A stretch of DNA of 12,989 bases from contig CAJUMF010000058.1 of the NCBI GenBank assembly GCA_910586965.1, positions 1 through 12,989 on the forward strand, written 5' to 3'. The notes beneath the pieces were generated by a model. It saw only the letters and a program-made list of their open reading frames with translations, had not been told where the DNA came from and made no database searches. This DNA is from an uncultured Dorea sp. (GTDB lineage Bacteria > Bacillota > Clostridia > Lachnospirales > Lachnospiraceae). Positions 6,730 to 12,807 of this stretch are shown here, one piece after another (position 1 is the first letter of the stretch; every line of letters starts with the position of its first letter). The translations under genes and the position numbers were made by a program.

Positions 6730-6839
6730 GTAGCCGAAAGGCTACAAAATAAGGACAAAGGGCAGCCATATAAGGCTGCATAATAAAGGGCGGGCATTTA
6801 AGCCCGCAAAATAAGGGCAAAGAGCAGCCGGAAGGCTGC
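6730..6839 (+). repeat. Tandem array of four short hairpins, candidate centromere or structured RNA
   Basis: Hairpins at 6730-6745 (GTAGCC/GGCTAC), 6762-6779 (GCAGCC/GGCTGC), 6790-6807 (GCGGGC/GCCCGC) and 6824-6839 (GCAGCC/GGCTGC) are spaced 28-34 bp apart and separated by similar linkers of the type AAAATAAGG.CAAAG. The arms differ between copies but always stay complementary. The array follows parR and its terminator, and a fifth GTAGCC (6856-6861) leads into the terminator at 6859-6908. No coding frame explains it. Confidence 0.7.
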
Positions 6840-6858
6840 AAATAAAGGCGTAAATGTA

Positions 6859-6908
6859 GCCGTCTGTTTTGAAGCTGGAATACCAGTTTTCAGACAGGCG
6901 GCTTTTTT
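6859..6908 (+). terminator. Intrinsic terminator closing the hairpin array
   Basis: A long stem with outer arms GCCG (6859-6862) and CGGC (6899-6902), a middle CTGT/ACAG, and an inner CTGG-AATA-CCAG hairpin, followed by six T (6903-6908). A transcript covering the hairpin array would stop here. Confidence 0.75.
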
Positions 6909-6917
6909 ATGCCCGTA

Positions 6918-7345
6918 AAGAATCTGCTCCACGAACTGTTTCGGAGTAGCTCAAGGAGTGACTGGCAGTAATTTCTAGGGAGGGCGCAAGCCCTTCCCTA
7001 AGCCCTCGGCGTTTGAGAGCGAAATACACCCTACGCACAAAACTTCGTTTTGTACTCCGGGGATTTCGCCCTTGCAGGGGGCAAATTTGCGCCTGCGCAA
7101 ATTTACAGTCCGAAAGAGCCGGACTGTATTTATCCATACCGCCCAGAGGACGGGCGCATGAATGGCGATGCTGCTTACGGCTACATTTCAGGGCAGATGT
7201 GCAGCATCGTCATAGGGACTTCATAAAACGAAGCCCTTATGCGGCTGTCAGAAAGCGACAGCCGTAAATTGCCCGTATTCGGACATCGGTTCGCAGACAG
7301 ACGTCTGATAATGACTGCTCACAAAAATCTGCGGCGGCAGATTAT
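6918..7345. other. Dense inverted-repeat region, probable oriT / structured leader
   Basis: There is no convincing gene between the terminator and the relaxase. The region is packed with perfect or near-perfect dyads: 6924-6949, 6977-6999, 7037-7053 nested in 7019-7069, 7068-7082, 7083-7104 (10-bp arms, 2-nt spacer), 7105-7127 (8 bp), 7141-7155, 7166-7209 (9 bp), 7215-7236, 7241-7265, 7298-7307 and 7326-7343 (7 bp, just before the relaxase ribosome site). Position upstream of a MOBQ-type relaxase is where an origin of transfer is expected. A structured RNA leader for the relaxase is the alternative. Confidence 0.65.
6977..6999 (-). other. Candidate oriT nick region
   Basis: The minus strand reads TTGCGCCCTCCCT here, sharing TGCGCCCT with the nick cores of MOBQ oriTs (IncQ and pIP501 type, TAAGTGCG/CCCT). 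By analogy the cleaved bond would be between minus-strand positions 6985 and 6984. The core sits in a hairpin with arms AGGGAGGGC/GCCCTTCCCT, unlike classical oriTs where the hairpin lies beside it. This is an inference from motif and location. Confidence 0.45.
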
Positions 7346-7370
7346 CTATAAAAAGAAAGGAAAATCGCAT

Positions 7371-9068
7371 ATGAGGAGAAATTCATTTATAGAAATGGCA
7401 AAACTGCATGATTTATCGGGGCGCATCACTTATATTTCAAGCCATGCCAAACAGGAGCATCTGTATGAAGTCTATGCAACGGAGCCGGACAGGGCGTTCT
7501 GGCGGGAACTTGCCAAGTGTAATCAGGAAGAATTTGAAAAAAGCGGGACGAATGGAAAGTGCATCGAAGCAAGGGAGCTGATGATCGCCCTGCCGGAAAG
7601 TTTCATCAACCATGACCATGATGAGCTGCTGAAAAGGATGGTTGACGGATTTAAGGATAGGTACGGCGTGGAGTGTTTTGCTGCACTTCATCATAACAAA
7701 CGGAAAACAAACCTGCATATCCATATGATATTTGCGGAGAGGAAACGGTTAGACCAGCCGGAAGAAAAGACTGCCACCCGGAATATGTTCTATGACGAGC
7801 AGGGGCGTCATGTGCGGACAAAGAAAGAGATACTTGGCGGGGACGGAAATATCCGCAAGGGCTGTAAAATCATCAAAAAAGGCGAAGCGTATGAACGCAG
7901 GATTTTTACTGTAAAAGACGGACGCTTCAAGCAGGAATCTTTTCTGGATGAGATAAAAGTATTATATACGGATCTGATTAACCAGATGGTGATTGACGAT
8001 AAGGACAGGCTCAGCATATTTGATAAAAACGGTCCGTACCTTGCCACAAAGAAAGTCGGTAAAAATAATCCCAAAGCGGAGGCGATAAAAGCAGACAATG
8101 AAATCCGCATGGAATGGAACAGGGCTGTTGACCGCGCTATTGTAAGCGGCGTATCCGAAACGGAGGTTGTGGAACTGAAAAAGACAGAAATCACGGAAAA
8201 GGTAAAGGAATCTGTGGAGCAGAACGGTAACAAGCCGGAGCTGTTCAGGGCTATTGTCAGGGCGGCGATTTTATTATTAGAGTGTCTGATTATAAAAGCT
8301 ATGCAAAAGGTAATGGATATAGCGGAAAAAGTTATTGATAAAGCTGTTGATGCCATAAAGGAAATACCAAAAGAAATGGAAAGTCATGCCCATGTAAAAG
8401 CTGGTTCGGCGACTCAGCAGGAAAAGAAAAAGATACCATTTTCTGTTAATCTGCGCCAAGAAACGGATATGCAGAATAAAGCAGAACAGTCACAGCAGAA
8501 AAATACTGTCACAGTCAAAAAATCTATAATCGAACAGATAAAAGCAGAACAAAAATCTGTTCCTGCCGAAACAAATAGGTTGGAAACAGAAAGACCGCCG
8601 CAACCAAAACCTTCCGTACTCGCAAGTAAATATCCCCTTCTGAAAGAGATTGACAGTAAGCTCAAAGAGCAGAATAAAGCAATTTTTGAGCGTGAGAAAA
8701 AGCGCGATAAGCTGAAAAAGGAATTATCCGAATGTATGGGTATCTTTAAGGGTGGAAGACGGAAGGAATTACAGCAGGAGATTGACAGTATCGACAACCA
8801 GATTGCCAATATGAAAAAGCGGCTTTCATCCATCGTGAAAGAATATAACTTTGACTCTGTTCAGGCATTCTATAGGGAATTTGATGCATCAAAGAGAGAG
8901 AATCTTGAGTATCAGGCAGCTCGTGCGGAGTATGAGAAAATTCACGGAGAAAAAGCAAACGATATCATGAGCATAAAAGAACGGCTTAGACAGAAACAGC
9001 ATGAGGTAAAAGAAAGGGAAAGCAGACGAGAGCATCAGGCAAGGCAAAAGGATAAAGGGGCGAGGTAG
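7371..9068 (+). CDS. MobA/MobL family relaxase
   Basis: 565 aa from the ATG at 7371, which has GAAAGGA about 9 nt upstream; the frame extends to 7239, but the added residues lie in the inverted-repeat region and are not family-like. The relaxase domain covers about 15-130: LSGRITYISS with Tyr21 as probable nucleophile, EARELMIALPESF (67-79) and the metal-binding motif HHNKRKTNLHIHMIF with H107, H108, H116 and H118. These are MobA/MobL (MOBQ) features. Relaxases nick at oriT, attach to the 5' end and lead strand transfer. Residues 291-316 form a markedly hydrophobic helix; 420-500 and the charged tail are coiled coil. No coupling protein or secretion genes are in the window, so the element is at least mobilizable; conjugation genes may lie outside. 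Confidence 0.9.
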   Translation: MRRNSFIEMAKLHDLSGRITYISSHAKQEHLYEVYATEPDRAFWRELAKCNQEEFEKSGTNGKCIEARELMIALPESFINHDHDELLKRMVDGFKDRYGVECFAALHHNKRKTNLHIHMIFAERKRLDQPEEKTATRNMFYDEQGRHVRTKKEILGGDGNIRKGCKIIKKGEAYERRIFTVKDGRFKQESFLDEIKVLYTDLINQMVIDDKDRLSIFDKNGPYLATKKVGKNNPKAEAIKADNEIRMEWNRAVDRAIVSGVSETEVVELKKTEITEKVKESVEQNGNKPELFRAIVRAAILLLECLIIKAMQKVMDIAEKVIDKAVDAIKEIPKEMESHAHVKAGSATQQEKKKIPFSVNLRQETDMQNKAEQSQQKNTVTVKKSIIEQIKAEQKSVPAETNRLETERPPQPKPSVLASKYPLLKEIDSKLKEQNKAIFEREKKRDKLKKELSECMGIFKGGRRKELQQEIDSIDNQIANMKKRLSSIVKEYNFDSVQAFYREFDASKRENLEYQAARAEYEKIHGEKANDIMSIKERLRQKQHEVKERESRREHQARQKDKGAR

Positions 9069-9169
9069 CAAAGAAAAACTTGTTTTTAGTCAGGGTAAAG
9101 ACCATAAAATACAGAAAAATAATTAGAAGGGGATATTTCTTAAAAGGCATACAAAATTTGTTCGGTTAT

Positions 9170-9177
9170 GATATAAT
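9170..9177 (+). promoter_or_regulatory. Extended -10 promoter of the activation-domain gene
   Basis: TG at 9169-9170, one base, then TATAAT at 9172-9177, an extended -10 element 78 bp before the ATG at 9255. No clear -35 is needed or seen. The surrounding 9069-9254 gap is AT-rich and holds nothing else I can support. Confidence 0.55.
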
Positions 9178-9254
9178 TCAAATATTATGTTTATTGTGTC
9201 CGTAGGGTTTCATTTAGATTTAAAATAAATACGAAAAAATTAGGAGGAAATCAA

Positions 9255-9947
9255 ATGGCAGCGTTTTTTCCGAATGTATTGGATAAATTTTTGTCACCTA
9301 CTTTTTTAGAGGAAGTACGCAAAAAATTCCATTACGATGAAACACAAATACATGAATTTCAAGCAGTGGCTGAAGAAATGCTGCCATTGATGCGTGAAGA
9401 AGCCTTTTGGGAGAAAAGCGTATATTCTGGGAAAAATAAGCATCAAAGTGAATCGTACAGCGTGATATATGAGCAAGTTGTTATGTCTTTAGGTAACGGT
9501 ATAGATTGTTTACAGGAAAGATATAGTGAAAGAAAAATGTTGTCACATAGCTATATGATTGAGGTACTGGCAGGCGAATTTCTATTGCAGGGATATGCCG
9601 CTTATAACTGCTATATTCAGAAAAATACGGACTGGCATGTTGCGAAATATCATTTTCTTGGAAGTGAGGAAGATTTTCCTTTGGAGATGCTGCCAGAGCT
9701 GTTAAAAACGCTTACGCCGCTGATTACCTGTAATTCAGCTTTTTGTATGCTGCCGAAAAAGAGTGTTGCATTTATTGCAGAACTTACGCGGGATGATAAG
9801 GTCAGGTGTAGAGGCATTTGCGTTGACTGTAGCAATCTTAATTGTTCAGGCAGAATGGCAGAAGGCAGCTTGGCATGGAAACGAGTGCCAGTCATGACCG
9901 ATATGCAGTTGACTTATGGATATGGACAAATTTTCGGATTGTTCTAA
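9255..9947 (+). CDS. Stand-alone B12-dependent methionine synthase activation-domain homologue
   Basis: 230 aa, ATG at 9255 with AGGAGG 7 nt upstream. The layout matches stand-alone relatives of the MetH reactivation domain: a segment MSLGNGIDCLQERY (77-90), a helix MIEVLAGEFLL (101-111), then YHFLGSEEDFPLE (132-144) in place of the usual YSPGYGDWPLE, CMLPKKSVAFIAEL (164-177) in place of the MSPSKSVTAIIGL motif, and four cysteines C185, C189, C192 and C197 (CX3CX2CX4C) as in family members ending C...C..C....CxxR. In MetH this domain binds AdoMet and re-methylates inactive cobalamin. The AdoMet-contacting YSPGYG motif is degenerate, so a changed function is possible. The cysteines could hold a metal or Fe-S cluster. 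The corrinoid context downstream supports the call. Confidence 0.68.
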   Translation: MAAFFPNVLDKFLSPTFLEEVRKKFHYDETQIHEFQAVAEEMLPLMREEAFWEKSVYSGKNKHQSESYSVIYEQVVMSLGNGIDCLQERYSERKMLSHSYMIEVLAGEFLLQGYAAYNCYIQKNTDWHVAKYHFLGSEEDFPLEMLPELLKTLTPLITCNSAFCMLPKKSVAFIAELTRDDKVRCRGICVDCSNLNCSGRMAEGSLAWKRVPVMTDMQLTYGYGQIFGLF

Positions 9948-9982
9948 CAAGTTTTAGGTAACAAAAATTTGATTTGCAGTTA

Positions 9983-10011
9983 TTGACATTAGGGAAAAAA
10001 TGTGTTATACC
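9983..10011 (+). promoter_or_regulatory. Promoter of the riboswitch-controlled operon
   Basis: TTGACA at 9983-9988, 17 nt, TATACC at 10006-10011. The predicted start, near 10018, lies just upstream of riboswitch helix P1, which begins at about 10035. Confidence 0.7.
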
Positions 10012-10034
10012 TTGTACAATTGAATAAATAGTAT

Positions 10035-10261
10035 ACAGGTGTCAGAACAATGCGGGAAATGAGCATTGGTTTTGGTGAAAAGGGAAACAGGTGCAAATCC
10101 TGTACGAACTCGTCACCGTAATTAGGGAGTAGAAGCCGATATGTCACTGGGAATTAAATAAATCCTTTCCTGGGAAGACGGCTGATGTGATGATCTATAA
10201 GCCGGGAGACCTGCCTGAATGCTGTACAGAAACATTTGTTTCAAACCACGAGTAACTGGTT
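10035..10261 (+). ncRNA. Cobalamin riboswitch
   Basis: Conserved core elements are in order: GGGAAACAGGTGCAAATCC (10083-10100), GGGAGTAGAAGCC, CACTGGG (10145-10151), TGGGAAGACGGC, and the B12 box GCCGGGAGACCTGCC (10201-10215). P1 can pair CAGGT (10036-10040) with ACCTG (10209-10213). After the core, a hairpin AACCA/TGGTT (10244-10248, 10257-10261) displays CGAGT, exactly complementary to ACTCG (10108-10112) in L5: the L5-L13 kissing contact. It binds a cobalamin and presumably lowers expression of the downstream lipoprotein operon. Confidence 0.95.
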
Positions 10262-10339
10262 GTACGTTTTGAACTTGCAGAAAGCACGATGGAAGATTGT
10301 TTATTTTAGTGCATTTGGCAGGCTTATTTTGTGTATGAA

Positions 10340-10375
10340 TCCTTTACCGTAGTTATTATGGTGGAGGATTTTTTT
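10340..10375 (+). terminator. Riboswitch expression-platform terminator
   Basis: TCCTTTACC (10340-10348) pairs over nine positions (two G-U) with GGTGGAGGA (10360-10368), followed by seven T. Located 123 nt past the B12 box and before the first gene, it fits premature termination when cobalamin is bound. Confidence 0.8.
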
Positions 10376-10382
10376 ATGCGCA

Positions 10383-10424
10383 GGGGCGCACAGATGAAAT
10401 TGTTGCTTGCGCAACGTGCGCCCC
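10383..10424 (+). repeat. GC-rich hairpin downstream of the riboswitch terminator
   Basis: GGGGCGCAC (10383-10391) and GTGCGCCCC (10416-10424) are perfect complements. Inside, GTTGC-TTGC-GCAAC (10402-10415) stacks directly on the right arm, leaving a 10-nt bulge on the left. No T-run follows. Function unknown. Confidence 0.65.
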
Positions 10425-10430
10425 ACGCGG

Positions 10431-10461
10431 CGAGTAGGGGAAGATGAATCTTCCCTACTCG
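10431..10461 (+). repeat. Second strong hairpin before cbiK
   Basis: CGAGTAGGGGAAGA (10431-10444) pairs with TCTTCCCTACTCG (10449-10461) with one bulged G and a TGAA loop. Only 6 bp separate it from the previous hairpin. An AT-rich stretch rather than a T-run follows. It may be a leader stabiliser or an extragenic repeat. Confidence 0.65.
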
Positions 10462-10521
10462 ATTAAAATTTAACATAATATCCCTGTAGAGCGACAGGAC
10501 AGGGAAGGAAGCGAGGAGAAA

Positions 10522-11796
10522 ATGAAAAAGAAATTAGTAGCTGTTTTATTAACTGGTGTTATGACCTGCTCACTGGTGCTGGCAGGTTGTTCAAAAGATG
10601 CCCCGGCATCGGCGGAAAATACCGTACAGTCAGAGGAGGGAGATACAAAGAGTGCAGAATCGGCAGAAGAGAATGACAGCCAAAATCAGGCGGATGAATC
10701 GGAGACAGGGGATGACGTTGTTTCTGATCAGGCAGCAGCAGATGAAGTTGCAGCATTGATTGATGCAATCTATGTACAAAAGAGAACAGAAGACACTGAT
10801 GCGCAGTGCGCTCAGGCAAAAGCGGCATGGGATGCGCTGACGGATGCCCAGAAAGAACTGGTGGAAGGGGAAGAAGCCGATCCTGATTATTTTGGCAGGG
10901 ATACAGGCGACGCTTCCAAAGACAATCCGAGAAATCAGGACGATATCGGAGAAAATGAAATTCTGGTAGTCAGTTTCGGGACTTCTTTTAATGACAGCCG
11001 TGTTGCAGATATCAAAGGAATAGAGGATGCAATACAGACAGCAAATCCTGACTGGTCTGTAAGAAGGGCTTTTACGGCGCAGATTATTATCAACCATGTG
11101 CAGGCGAGAGACGGAGAGTTCATTGACAATATGGATCAGGCATTGGAACGTGCAGTAGGAAACGGAGTAAAGAATTTAGTGGTACAGCCTACTCATCTGA
11201 TGCATGGGGCAGAGTATGATGAACTGATGGAGACAGTTGAAGTATATAGAGATCAGTTTGAAACAGTAAAGATTGCAGAGCCGCTTCTTGGCGAGGTCGG
11301 TGCGGATGCATCTGTTGTCAATGAGGACAAAGCAGCGGTAGCGGAAGCAATCCTTGCGGAAGCTGTGGCGGACGCAGGTTTTGGGAGTTTGGCAGAAGCG
11401 CAGGAGGATGGGACAGCGTTCGTATTTCTGGGACATGGCACTTCCCATGCAGCAAAGGTAAGTTACAGTCAGATGCAGACACAAATGACAGACATTGGCT
11501 GTGTCAATGCATTTATCGGAACAGTGGAAGGGGAACCGGAAGAAACATCTTGCGAAGCGGTGATAGATGCTGTGAAACAGGCGGGTTATACAAAGGTAAT
11601 CCTTCGTCCGTTGATGGTTGTTGCAGGAGACCATGCCAATAATGACATGGCAGGAGAAGATGAGGATTCATGGATTAGCATGTTCAAGGCTTCTGGAAAT
11701 TTTGAAAGCGTGGATGCGCAGATTGAAGGTCTTGGTTCTATTCAAGCAATTCAGCAGCTTTATGTAGAGCATACGGCAGATGTAATGAAAGATTAA
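10522..11796 (+). CDS. cbiK: CbiK-type sirohydrochlorin cobaltochelatase, lipoprotein form
   Basis: 424 aa, ATG at 10522 with GAGGAG upstream. A lipoprotein signal peptide (MKKK, hydrophobic core, LAGC with Cys23) is followed by an acidic Ser/Glu linker. Next is a small helical segment, about 72-115, with AAWDALTDAQKELV, a motif common in Firmicutes surface proteins. Residues 146-420 are the CbiK chelatase: ILVVSFGTSFNDSR, QPTHLMHGAEYDEL (H225, H228), FLGHGTSHAAKVSY (H305) and LMVVAGDHANNDMAGEDEDSW (H371). H305 and H371 occupy the positions of the two active-site histidines of CbiK. Cytosolic CbiK inserts cobalt into sirohydrochlorin for B12 synthesis; an anchored, exported copy cannot easily serve that pathway. 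Together with riboswitch control and binding-protein neighbours, this suggests metal or tetrapyrrole scavenging at the surface. Confidence 0.9.
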   Translation: MKKKLVAVLLTGVMTCSLVLAGCSKDAPASAENTVQSEEGDTKSAESAEENDSQNQADESETGDDVVSDQAAADEVAALIDAIYVQKRTEDTDAQCAQAKAAWDALTDAQKELVEGEEADPDYFGRDTGDASKDNPRNQDDIGENEILVVSFGTSFNDSRVADIKGIEDAIQTANPDWSVRRAFTAQIIINHVQARDGEFIDNMDQALERAVGNGVKNLVVQPTHLMHGAEYDELMETVEVYRDQFETVKIAEPLLGEVGADASVVNEDKAAVAEAILAEAVADAGFGSLAEAQEDGTAFVFLGHGTSHAAKVSYSQMQTQMTDIGCVNAFIGTVEGEPEETSCEAVIDAVKQAGYTKVILRPLMVVAGDHANNDMAGEDEDSWISMFKASGNFESVDAQIEGLGSIQAIQQLYVEHTADVMKD

Positions 11797-11812
11797 CAGG
11801 CGGGTAAGAATC

Positions 11813-12754
11813 ATGAAGAAGAATATAATAATTGCTATTGCGCTTCTCTCTGTCACGTTGTCTGGGGGTTGTGGAAATAACAATAATGCGCAGGAATCAG
11901 ATTCTGCGGTAGATGTTACTGTAGAAGAGGATACAGAGCAATCATCAGAAACTGTAACGGAAACATTGCCTGAAGAACCAATGGAAAAAGAACCTGAAAG
12001 TGATGAAACAGATAAGCAGAATCAGGATACAGCAGAGCTGGCAGATGGGATTTATACAGCAGAGTTTACGACAGACAGCAGTATGTTTCGTGTCAATGAA
12101 ACCTGCGAGGGCAAGGGAACGCTGACAGTAGAGAACGGGGAAATGACAATACATATTACCCTTGGTTCAAAAAAGATTTTAAATCTTTATCCCGGACTGG
12201 CTGAAGATGCGTCGGAAGAAGGAGCAGAGCTGCTTTTACCGACAGAAGATACAGTCACATACAGTGACGGTATGACGGAAGAAGTTTATGGTTTTGATGT
12301 GCCTGTTCCCTTGCTGGAGAGCGAATTTGATCTGGCGCTTATTGGGACAAAGGGAAAATGGTACGACCATAAGGTCAGCGTCTCCAATCCGGTGCCGCTT
12401 GAGAATGATGAACAGGTAAATGATGAAGTATCTTTGGAAGATGGTACATATAGTATGGGAATTACCTTTGCAGGCGGAAGCGGAAAGGCGGAAATTTTGT
12501 CTCCCGTATCAGTAACTGTGGCAGGTGGAAAAGCGATGGCAACCGTACAATGGAACAGCCCTAATTATGATTATATGATAGTGAATGGAGAAAAATATCT
12601 GCCAGTAAATACGGAAGGCGATTCTATATTTGAGATTCCTGTTCTTATATTTGATGAACCAATGGATATTATCGGCGACACTGTAGCGATGAGTAAACCT
12701 CATGAAATAGAATATACACTCACTTTCCATTTAGATACAGCAGTCAAAGAATAA
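11813..12754 (+). CDS. Surface lipoprotein with two NEAT-like repeats
   Basis: 313 aa, ATG at 11813, 16 bp after cbiK and therefore in the same operon. A signal peptide ends in LSGGC (Cys20), followed by a 50-residue acidic Glu/Thr/Ser linker. Two related beta-rich units follow. The first, about 77-195, opens LADGIYTAEF, continues with a GKGTLTVENGEMTIHITLGS core, and includes VYGFDVPVP. The second, about 207-308, opens LEDGTYSMGITF and contains GKAMATVQWNSPNYDYMIVN, IFEIPVLIFD and IEYTLTFHL. The opening DGtY, the central v.v..gk..v.v strand pair and the closing Y.l.F strand are NEAT-like, but I cannot assign the family firmly. Probably binds heme, a corrinoid or another tetrapyrrole and passes it to the transporter protein encoded next; this is inference. 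Confidence 0.82.
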   Translation: MKKNIIIAIALLSVTLSGGCGNNNNAQESDSAVDVTVEEDTEQSSETVTETLPEEPMEKEPESDETDKQNQDTAELADGIYTAEFTTDSSMFRVNETCEGKGTLTVENGEMTIHITLGSKKILNLYPGLAEDASEEGAELLLPTEDTVTYSDGMTEEVYGFDVPVPLLESEFDLALIGTKGKWYDHKVSVSNPVPLENDEQVNDEVSLEDGTYSMGITFAGGSGKAEILSPVSVTVAGGKAMATVQWNSPNYDYMIVNGEKYLPVNTEGDSIFEIPVLIFDEPMDIIGDTVAMSKPHEIEYTLTFHLDTAVKE

Positions 12755-12755
12755 A

Positions 12756-12789
12756 AGGCAAAAAATTTTCTAAGAAAATCTTTTTGCCT
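12756..12789 (+). repeat. Intercistronic hairpin
   Basis: Positions 12756-12770 (AGGCAAAAAATTTTC) pair with 12774-12789 (GAAAATCTTTTTGCCT) with one bulged C and a 3-nt loop. The upper part plus CTTTTT could act as a weak terminator, or the whole as an mRNA processing or stability element between two lipoprotein genes of the operon. Confidence 0.6.
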
Positions 12790-12807
12790 CCAAAAGTGGG
12801 GAATAAG

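Noticed and set aside
6598..6783. 61-aa rightward frame after parR
   Set aside because: It overlaps the parR end, crosses an intrinsic terminator and two units of the hairpin array, and lacks a ribosome site.
6730..6839. Hairpin array as a CRISPR
   Set aside because: The units are self-complementary with short, similar linkers; there are no constant repeats with unique spacers of uniform length and no cas genes.
7013..7267. 84-aa rightward frame with many Arg and Cys
   Set aside because: It runs through the densely self-complementary region and has no ribosome site or domain; the bases are explained by the inverted repeats.
7239..7370. N-terminal extension of the relaxase
   Set aside because: The residues do not resemble the family and come from hairpin DNA; ATG 7371 has a good ribosome site.
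9068..9095. AAAAAC-TT-GTTTTT hairpin after the relaxase as a terminator
   Set aside because: The stem is six A/T-rich pairs and there is no T-run beyond it, too weak to support.
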